Assembly (NCBI GenBank): GCA_029964075.1
Contig: CM057135.1
Coordinates: 32,477,366 to 32,541,365 of the forward strand
Source of the DNA: Patiria pectinifera
Taxonomy: Eukaryota; Echinodermata; Asteroidea; Valvatida; Asterinidae
Direction of reading: 5' to 3'
DNA length: 64,000 nt
Numbering within the stretch: the stretch's first letter is position 1; each line of letters opens with the position of its first letter. A program made the translations under genes and the position numbers. Below the pieces are notes generated by a model that saw only the letters and a list, made by a program, of their open reading frames with translations, was not told the DNA's origin and made no database searches. Shown here one piece after another: positions 57,601 through 64,000 of the stretch.

Positions 57601-60600
57601 CACATTCGCTAAATGCTTGGGGTCAATGTGGGTCGGATGCGAGGTAAGGTGGGGGAGGGGAATTCGCATCGACTCCGGGGAAAGGTGGAGGGAAAATGGC
57701 TAAGTCCTAAGTACTTGTCCCATGGCGGTACATGTTCAATAGCCGTGAGTGCTACATGCATTGCGCGATATACAATAGCGTACTGTACAAGGTACTGCAC
57801 ACTTGGGCGTGTGTCTAAGACTTCGTGGTAAGCTTCGCGCTGTGTGAGGGCACACAGGATCGCTGCAAGCATTACGCTGTGCATGGAGTGCAATGGATTG
57901 GTTGGGAATGAAGTAAACTACGCAATTCGTGGGGACGCAACAATACGTTTGAATTGTTGACACGAGTTTTAATTGTTGAGATCTGATGTCATGTCAAATT
58001 TACGAGGACTGCAGCAAACCGAAGTCTGCCTTTGAACCATAGGTGGCTGTGGACAAATCACTGTTCTCTCTAGTTGTAATCTCAATGAAAGCATCGGATG
58101 AATGATGCTGACATGCACAGTGCCACCATTTCCACATTTGAAGGAAAAACTGATCGGGTGTCCACTACAATCAAGCAATCAAGAAGAAGTTTCCCTGTGA
58201 ACTGAAGCAAAACTGAATAAAGATCCAGGATTGATTACATTGGAAAGGATTTGGAGACCTGTTACTTTAAACACAAAACTCTCACAAGACTTGCAAACAA
58301 ACCAATTAAGGCGACCTGACGTTTCGAACTTAACAAGTGCTGCTTCAGAGGCCAAATGACAGAGGTACAAGAGGCAAACATGTAGGAACTCACGAGCCAA
58401 GATTTGGAAACGTGTGGAGAGAAAAAAAACGATTGGGCAAGCCATTTTAGACTGAGGGGTCTAGGTAGTCATCTTAGTCAATTTTTTTTGGGCAAGCGAC
58501 AGTCAGCCAGTGAGCAGTGAGAGTACCGAGTACTGCCAAGTACCGGGTACCGAGAACGAGTACCGGTACAAGTACTTGTACTTCTGAATACGAGTACTTG
58601 TATTCTGAGTCTGAGTACGAGTGCGACTACTTTATTTCCAAACACGACCATACGGCAAATGGTTCATTGTGCGTAATTGGCCCAGGCTCAGTCAGGCCGA
58701 TATACTGACCCATTCATGACTAAATGTGTTTGTCCGGACGTACACAGAGGAAAATAAGGAAACTTTGATTTCTCCATAAGCCAATCAACCATTTCAAACT
58801 GAAAGTATCGATAAAATAAAACCGTGTTAAGTCAAGCTATACCATTATTTTTCGAGTACTGCTATTTGAGTACGAGTACGTTGATGATCGAGTACAATTT
58901 CGACATGTCGAGTACGAGTTCTTTGCTGCCCGAGTATACCAATACCGTCATTTCGAGTATGAGCACTTTGACATTCCAATACGACTTTGAGGCTCTCAAA
59001 AAAGTACTCGAGTAGTACTCAAGTACGAGTACCGTGTACGAGTACTACAACTCTGTCAGTGAGTTTGTGAGAGGACTGTAGGCTGGCCCAGTGAAAAAAA
59101 AATTGTATGAACTAAGAATGGTCTGCATGGCCTAAATTCAGCCCTGTATAAACTAGTAGCCATGACAGCAAGCAAAGGAAATTTCAAATTGCATTTACAC
59201 ATCTTTGCCTAGTAGGCTAGTCAGTGGTACTCACGTGTTCTTGTTTTCATGCCTCCCCAGTTGCTGTTCTTGTACGGCACTTTGTTAAGGTCCTGTCCGT
59301 TGGCCGCGGCTCGATCTGTAACAATGAAATATAGAAAACACTAAATTTAATTACTGTGTCTCACATTGTTGCATTGGTTTTGAACTGTAGTTAGTAAATA
59401 TCTGTTCACTGGGAGCGAATGATTTTCAACTGCAGTGGGAACAGATGGAATTAATGGAATTTGTCCTGTTGAAATTGGAAACCAGGTGTTTGATAAAAAC
59501 ATAGTGGGTAAGTGTATATAATGCAAAGCCTTGAAAGATTTAGTTTAAAATTCCCAAACCATGTTTCCAAATAATTAGATTTAAAAAAAATTAGGTGGTT
59601 AATACTGCAATGGAAAATTATTGGTTTACAATTTTGATGTTCCATCAATACATTTTCACGGCATGTAAAAAAGTATCAGTATGTTTGGAATACTGCTGTA
59701 ATACAATAGTTGGATTTGAATTTGGTTAGGTTTTGAAGTTACTAGTGATATTCAATTTCAAGGTAACTGCCATCATTGTCATTAAGTAAAATTTTTCAGT
59801 CATATTATTAATTGTAAATTAATATGTTTCGCGACTCTTCATATAAGACTAGTGCTTGCGCAGAAGTTACACGCTTTGCTGTTATGATTGCGATCAATGT
59901 GTATGTTATTAACAAAGTTTAAATTAACACATTTTTAAACAATTAGTGTTGAACGCTCAAGGAAAATAGTAGCGATGGTAGAAGCGAAACTGACATAATT
60001 TTTTTTGGCAGCTACGCGAAAAATGCTTCACACACGCTCAAGAAAAAAGAGGGCATGAATTTCACAAAATATTTGGTATACGTACCTTTAAGAACACTGG
60101 ACAGTCCAGCTTTGGCCTTATCCAAGGGTGTGTCTCCAAACTTGTTGCAAAGACTGACCAAAGCACCACTGTTGACAAGATCCTAGATATCAAAACCAAA
60201 ACAAACACGGAAAATATCATCAATGATTGTTTGATATTAACAAATTAATGTGAGATCCTAAAATAACGTGATATAATAACTCTCATACACAATATTGAGA
60301 GCCCTTAATTTCCTTTTTTTTCAGAGGTTTCTTATAATTTCTCTCTTTCCCTTTTTCACTACTAAGGACAGGGGTGCTTGGGCATGGAGTCCAGAAGTGT
60401 TTAAAATACAACACATTTTTATTTTTCTGTTAATTTCCATTAGACATCGGCAGCTGGTCTTTGACACTGGGGATAAAACAAAAGGAATTTCAGATATGAA
60501 ACTTACATCGGCAATGAGTTCAAAGTTCCAGAAGCATGCGTAGTGTAGTGGGGTGTTACCGTGCTCATTGATAGCATTGACGTCAGCCCGTAGTTGAAGA

Positions 60601-62408
60601 AGCTATTTAGAAATCAAGAAAAAAAGGCAAATAATGTATTATAGACTTTATATCAAAAGAAAATGGAATTTGTTGAGGTATAAAGTTTACAGTGTTTTTG
60701 ATTGTTAGGATTAAAGTATATTTTGAGAAATACCAAGAAGATATTGGTAATTTGTAACTGTAGGCCTACATTAAATGCATTTCGTCTCATCCACATCCGA
60801 AATGGGCAATATTTTTCAAAACTTTAACATATTAATTATCCATAAGATGGAATTTGCGTCGGGATGATGTAATTTCAACACTAGGTTTTGCCCTGCACCA
60901 ATCCCGTTAGCTCGGTGTTCGATTGGTAAGACATCTGCACTAGTAAGCAGGAGGTCGTGGGTTCGAGTCCCACCTGAGCGATTTTTTTTCTAACTTTCAC
61001 TTAGGAGGTAACACACTGAGTATACAGTGTTTACACATCGGTGAAGGACAAAACCTAATATTGAATATTAAATATCATTATCAACCCTTCACAATCTTCT
61101 TCAAACCATTCAAAGTTTCTGTAAAAAGTTTACCAAGGTACTTAAGAAAGTCAATACACAGTATGCGCCGTCGATATATCAATATTATTCAAGTACAAAT
61201 TTGATACTATTTTGATACCAATATGCCTTTAGCACTTTTTAAATCATATCCAAATATCAAAATATTAGATACTGAGGAATGATATCGGGATATTGAAAAT
61301 GCTTCAGATTATCGTCAAAATAAATCCCCTGTATGTGCTTTTACTTTGTGTTTAACATTTACTGTTGGCGGCAACTTGTGCTTGCAACTCAAAATTAAAA
61401 CATTGCAAAATTCCAAGCTGTGTCGCTTTGTGATCTGCGTTTGCTGCAATTTGTGGTCTCCCCCAATGTCAATGCTCAAAAGAAACCACACATTATGGAC
61501 AAACTCTCAGTGCTGAGATTTGCTTTAAAAAGGTTGAGCAATATGCTCCAGAGAATGCCATGGAAAATTGGGACTTAAGATTGTTTTTGTTTTACAAGTG
61601 TCATCAATATGGTCTTTAACTCCTACATGGGAAAATTGATTTATCGAATATTCTTGATTTGATTTCCGATATATTAATTATTTAAAATTCTCATATCGCC
61701 GGTGCTTAGAAATAGAATTATTACCATTGTTATTGTCAACTAAATAAGATGACAAAAAAAAACAACCCTGAAAATTACTTTTTGCACAATATCTCGATGG
61801 CCGTGCGCCGCAGCAAGATGCAGGGCCGTGTCGTCACCCATGTTGGTGGCATTGATCTTAGCCCCTCGTCCAATTAGCATCTCAACGATGTTGGTGCGGC
61901 CCTCCTTGCACGCCCAGTGCATCGGGCTAAAACCATGGTCATCGCTACAGGGTGATAAATTCAAGTTCATATGATTAATGATGATGGGTGTCTCATATCA
62001 GTTTAAGAGGAGGTAAATTATTTGTATGAATAAATGCATAAAAATAATTAATATAACAATTTACTTTAACAAAGTCAATTTCAATTTAGTGCAACAAGGT
62101 TAGGTACACAATATTACAAAATGGGGGGAAGCCTAGTCATAAGTTAATAATGAAAAAAATAAACAAAGGGGCAAATATATAATGTATAAATAAGGTATTA
62201 TCAAGAATCCATGTCAAATGGACACTAACATAATTACTTTTTTTCATGTTATTTCTAATGCATCACAACAGAAGAAATAAAAATAAACAAAATTTGTAAA
62301 TAAATGCACTTTGACTTACCCTTGGTTTGGGTCATTCTCCACATTATCTAACCATACACGCACATGCATGGCATTGCCCTCGCGAATCTGGGAGAAAATG
62401 TCCTCCAT
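48601..62408 (-). CDS. ILK: integrin-linked kinase (adhesion pseudokinase)
   Basis: Scaffold of the ILK-PINCH-parvin complex linking integrin tails to actin at adhesions. Coding exons in gene order: 62408-62320, 61944-61779, 60602-60507, 60182-60086, 59315-59235, 53965-53880, 52962-52731, 51976-51855, 50802-50703, 49843-49713, 48750-48601; joins keep frame, 449 residues (human about 452). N-terminus [14 protein letters not shown], ankyrin repeats about 30-170 ([30 protein letters not shown]), a linker, then a kinase fold from about 195. Lys219 in VMAKVL is kept. The catalytic HRD position reads PRFYLN (about 313-318) and the DFG position GDT (about 335-337), so it is a pseudokinase like its relatives. 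Intron 5 (53966-59234) carries a lectin frame on the other strand. An AATAAA directly follows the stop. An upstream non-coding exon is possible. Confidence 0.96.
48797..48983. mobile_element. palindromic MITE in ILK intron 10
   Basis: GGAATGGACCGATCCAGTAA followed by GC at the left is exactly inverted at the right end, and pairing continues to about 29 bp. The interior has CACGTG-like and CGCGCG words. 187 bp, starting 47 bp upstream (gene sense) of the exon 11 acceptor. Confidence 0.75.
48990..49700. other. ILK intron 10 remainder
   Basis: AT-rich intron sequence with nothing recognised. Confidence 0.5.
50850..51137 (+). mobile_element. SINE copy 2, CTTGGGCAAGCCACTTCA type
   Basis: Matches 21220-21445 across about 200 bp. 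Here a tRNA-like head is visible, with CAGGGATTCGAATCCAGCTG holding a B-box-like GATTCGAATCC. It lies in ILK intron 8, just upstream (gene sense) of exon 9 and opposite in strand to the gene. Confidence 0.75.
51640..51755. repeat. short foldback in ILK intron 8
   Basis: TGCAATGGAAAGAATAAT and GTGACAGACGG pair with CATCTGTCAC and ATTATTCTTACCATTGCA. The arms are about 35 bp with a few mismatches. Confidence 0.6.
52127..52538. mobile_element. TTAA-flanked MITE, family A copy 2
   Basis: Starts TTAACCCC, ends AGGGTTAA, and aligns along its length with 4442-4859 in the same orientation. It lies in ILK intron 7. Confidence 0.75.
52971..53570. repeat. 136-bp minisatellite at the ILK exon 7 acceptor
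   Basis: Four units of 136 bp (GGGATGATTGAGAGGATGAC at about 52987, 53123, 53259 and 53395) are built largely from GACAGACA-like tetramers (136 = 34 x 4). On the ILK strand no unit holds a stop in any frame, so three overlapping Ser/Val/Cys/Leu-rich frames stay open. One of them runs through the acceptor into exon 7 in its correct frame. The array ends about 10 bp before that acceptor. Confidence 0.9.
53740..53865 (+). mobile_element. tRNA-headed SINE, different 3' body
   Basis: GTGGTCGAATGATATC and B box GGTTCGAGTCC (53790-53800) match the tRNA-like head of the 60853 family. The 3' part (CTTGTGATTTTATTTTTCTC) differs. It lies immediately 3' (gene sense) of ILK exon 6. Confidence 0.6.
54000..55880. 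other. ILK intron 5, proximal part
   Basis: No exon or intact element recognised apart from a GATGCGTCTAAAGACGCAT hairpin near 54233. Confidence 0.45.
55891..56187 (-). mobile_element. tRNA-derived SINE with 44-bp repeats at both sides
   Basis: On minus there is a leader (CCAGCCAACCGATCC), a tRNA-like head with GTGGTCGAGTGGTAAGAC (A box, resembling tRNA-Ser/Leu) and GGTTCGAGTCC (B box), then the family 3' body. A 44-bp sequence starting ACTTGCGTCG occurs at 55891 and again at 56144 as a direct repeat with two mismatches. It is the 3' end of the SINE itself, so two insertions in tandem are likely. Confidence 0.75.
56373..56924 (+). CDS. secreted C-type lectin-like domain protein
   Basis: An open frame from ATG at 56373 codes about 183 residues. 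It begins with a hydrophobic signal-like segment ([18 protein letters not shown]), then a C-type lectin fold: [69 protein letters not shown] and a last Cys in SVCKMQ. EPN with WDD (in place of WND) is the calcium and mannose-type sugar-binding signature, so ligand binding is plausible. A strong donor, AAT/GTAAGT, lies at 56891-56892, so the last 11 codons may be intron read-through and more exons may exist. It lies on the opposite strand inside ILK intron 5, and an LTR-like fossil starts at 56904. Alternative: a retained or retroposed exon of a larger lectin family. Confidence 0.75.
   Translation: MCSKCVIRLGVLLQLCSQLATGIRCRNEALKKVQCPPPWLAYQDHCYLYVAELKPVYDAELYCRNFATNGSPAHLASVASLAENDFLVAYSTKAAGRHRRFWIGYHDQQQEGDFIWTDGASTNFTFWDTNEPNNANNNQDCVSILPIRSGAWDDMDCLVSLSSVCKMQQNLHNVSTYCNVSLG
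56904..57962 (-). mobile_element. LTR-like fossil, possibly solo
   Basis: Read on minus it starts TGTCAACAATTC and ends GACGTTACA, with AATAAA about 100 bp before the end, the layout of a long terminal repeat. No internal retroelement region adjoins it and no target duplication is visible, so a solo or partial LTR is the best reading. Family not assigned; age unclear. The higher G+C of 57450-57900 sets it apart from its surroundings. Confidence 0.35.
58515..59055. mobile_element. hAT-like element with GAGTAC arrays
   Basis: The right end ACTACAACTCTG (inverse CAGAGTTGTAGT) equals the terminus of the element at 31899-32911. Flanks CCAGTGAG and TCAGTGAG match in seven of eight bases. Subterminal regions repeat CGAGTAC and AAGTACTTGTAC words. 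The left terminus is diverged. No transposase. It lies in ILK intron 5. Confidence 0.7.
59320..60080. other. ILK intron 4
   Basis: AT-rich intron with nothing recognised. Confidence 0.5.
60853..61064 (+). mobile_element. tRNA-derived SINE with inverted flanks
   Basis: TAGCTCGGTGTTCGATTGG (A-box region, 60908) and GGTTCGAGTCC (B box, 60960-60970) form a tRNA-like head. The 3' body runs GGTAACACACTGAG, GTGAAGGACAAAACCTAATA. The left flank (GCGTCGGGATGATGTAAT, then CTAGGTTTTGCCCT) is the inverse of this family's own 3' end, so the unit looks terminally inverted. It lies in ILK intron 2. Confidence 0.8.
61070..61778. other. ILK intron 2 remainder
   Basis: AT-rich intron with ATAT-rich words and no recognised element. 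Confidence 0.5.
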
Positions 62409-62409
62409 A

Positions 62410-63110
62410 TTCTCTGTTGTTGTGGCCTTAAAAACTGTGTTACAGTGATTTACAAGTTGTTGAGAATTGCCAATAAACCTTAGTCCTTAATAAAATATAT
62501 CCTTCCAAAATTCAGTCTTTTTGTTGAAACTGGCACAAACTGTCAGGTTTAAATAATTATCTGTGAACCCAAATCACATTTTTAGTCCTATGTAAAAGCC
62601 GGTATTTATGAATAATGACGTAGCGACCGGCTCAAGTTTCAAAATTTCACTGACTTGGTTCAATGGGCAAATGCAACAGTCAAGTCAATGCCATGCATGG
62701 AACGCCCATCCCACTCCAAACGCTAGCACACGAACCGTCACAGGTTCAGAACAAAACTTCTCAGCAAACTCAATGACTCTTTACGAACTCCTGGAAAACA
62801 GAAGTGAACTCCAGTCACATATCTTGTCCAGTATCCGCGCCAAAGTCGTCAAACATCAGGTGTAAAAGTGTAAAAACTTTGCAAAAGTAAACAGCCCAAA
62901 CCGCGGATGTTTTGGGGATGACAGTACCCCACAAGTAGGTTGGTGGCTCAAGTTGTGGTGTATTCTTTTTGATGTGGTGACGTTTAGGTGCAAGACTGTT
63001 TCTCTAAGGTCAACGAACTCTCATAAACTTCAAGCCAAATAAGGTCACGGAATGTTTATAATGAACAGCTCCCTCTATCGCCCCAGGCCGTTTCGCCCAA
63101 AATATTCATG
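62410..63110 (-). promoter_or_regulatory. ILK upstream region
   Basis: The first 700 bp upstream of the ILK start codon presumably contain its 5' UTR and core promoter. No TATA box or clear first exon could be fixed. The 85-codon plus frame at 62608 has no family features. Confidence 0.35.
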
Positions 63111-63111
63111 A

Positions 63112-63220
63112 CAGTAGAGGGCGAGCTTTACTATTTTTGGAAATCATCACGCGTTTTGTTGAAAATAGAGGGCGGGCTTTATCCTTTGCAATTGCAGTAG
63201 AGGGCGGGCTTTATCATTTT
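63112..63220. repeat. three TAGAGGGCGGGCTTTA motifs upstream of ILK
   Basis: TAGAGGGCGAGCTTTA near 63114 and TAGAGGGCGGGCTTTAT near 63166 and 63198 are spaced 52 and 32 bp apart. Two carry GGGCGG, a GC-box-like core. They may be promoter elements or short tandem-repeat debris. Confidence 0.6.
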
Positions 63221-63249
63221 TATCTATAAATAAAAAGCTTATGGCGTGT

Positions 63250-63700
63250 CAAACGTTGCAATATTCAATGTTTTACAATATATATGTTGGATGTTCAATA
63301 TGTGTTTGTTATCTTTTACATTTATGTGCGATGTTCAACATAAGTGTGCGATGTTTTTCATTACGTGTGCGATGTTTAATATATGTGTGTGATGTTTTTA
63401 CAATATATATGCGATGTTCAATATATGTATGCGATGTTTTACATTTATATGCGATTTTCAATTTATATGTGCGATGTTTGACGATATATATGTGCGATGT
63501 TTTCAATATTATGTTCGATGTTTTGCATTAAATGTGCGATGTTTTTCGATACAATTGTGTGTGATGTTTTACAATATATTTGCGATATTCTCAAATATGT
63601 GAGCAATGTTTTACACATTATGTTTGACATTTCGAGCTATTTGTATTCGATGTTTCATCGGTATGTTTGCATGTTTCACTTTTCATTCGATGTTTCGTTA
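63250..63700. repeat. degenerate array of TGTGCGATGTTT units
   Basis: Roughly fifteen imperfect units of about 25-35 bp have the form TGCGATGTTT plus an AT-rich spacer such as TACAATATATA. Frames here (MFNI, VRCF words) are translations of the repeat. Confidence 0.8.
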
Positions 63701-64000
63701 AGAGTCACAGTCTGGTTACTAGACCGCAAAAGTATGACTATTTTGCCTTAAGTCAGTGTGTGAGACGCAGGGGGTCGCGTAAGTGATTAGAGCTAGACCT
63801 AAACGGTAAAAACCGGAATTGTGGGTACTTCTTTAAGCATACGCAATGCGTTCATCATTGCTTGGGCAGTACCCCCCAGCTGTGCCTGTACTGCCCATAG
63901 TGCTATGTGCATCATCTATACATTGAGACTCGAGTGCATGACATGATGGTCTGAGCTCCAAGGCCGATGTCCACCTGTCCCGTTTAATGATCCAGTTACA
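63701..64000. other. right edge, nothing recognised
   Basis: No gene or repeat could be supported before the window ends. Confidence 0.5.

Noticed and set aside
57166-57893. 84-94-residue frames on minus in the G+C-rich stretch
   Set aside because: They lie within the LTR-like fossil and show no recognisable protein domain.
8551-60970. tRNA genes at the B-box sites (8551, 42047, 53790, 55990, 60960)
   Set aside because: None folds into a full cloverleaf with a proper acceptor stem by eye; all have SINE bodies or tails attached.

Overview
The window is AT-rich animal nuclear DNA: GT-AG introns, mitochondrial and metazoan genes split into small exons, and very many short repeats. ILK, VAMP7, COQ2 and a Maf/ASMTL-like protein are all animal-type. 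Abundant TACATG words, C-type lectin sequence, many small inverted-repeat elements and tRNA-derived SINEs suggest an invertebrate, perhaps a deuterostome such as an echinoderm or amphioxus. I cannot fix the species from sequence alone.

Layout. 1-20 kb has no confident host gene. It holds a 51-bp minisatellite at the left edge, two possible coding pieces on the minus strand (one SANT/Myb-like, 2.9-3.6 kb), a Penelope-like remnant and many MITEs, several of them nested. 20.25-26.73 kb (minus) is COQ2, seven coding exons, 442 residues, with a tandem repeat on each side; the upstream one is 48 copies of 41 bp ending 2 bp before the start codon. 29.5-30.15 kb is a large imperfect palindrome and 31.9-32.9 kb a hAT-like element with a perfect 8-bp target duplication. 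34.25-38.76 kb (minus) is a standalone Maf-domain nucleotide pyrophosphatase of six coding exons (223 residues). It is head to head with VAMP7 (40.2-42.46 kb, plus, seven coding exons, 219 residues), with a likely shared promoter near 39.3-39.5 kb. 48.6-62.4 kb (minus) is ILK, eleven coding exons, 449 residues. Its largest intron holds a C-type lectin reading frame on the opposite strand, an LTR-like fossil, SINE copies and a hAT-like element.

The four confident genes do not form a pathway: COQ2 makes ubiquinone in mitochondria, Maf cleans the nucleotide pool, VAMP7 is an R-SNARE of late endosomes and lysosomes, and ILK is the adhesion pseudokinase. Exon joins were worked out by hand from reading frame, splice sites and remembered family sequences; each reconstructed coding sequence is a whole number of codons ending in a stop.

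The most unusual material is in the repeats: (1) the COQ2 upstream minisatellite, where on the gene's strand every unit carries an ATG whose 14-codon frame stops at a TGA overlapping the next unit's ATG; (2) a set of roughly 0.5-1 kb non-autonomous elements whose subterminal regions are arrays of short words, a different word in each element; (3) a 136-bp minisatellite open in all three frames that runs into the ILK exon 7 acceptor; (4) tRNA-headed SINE units with matching sequence on both sides.
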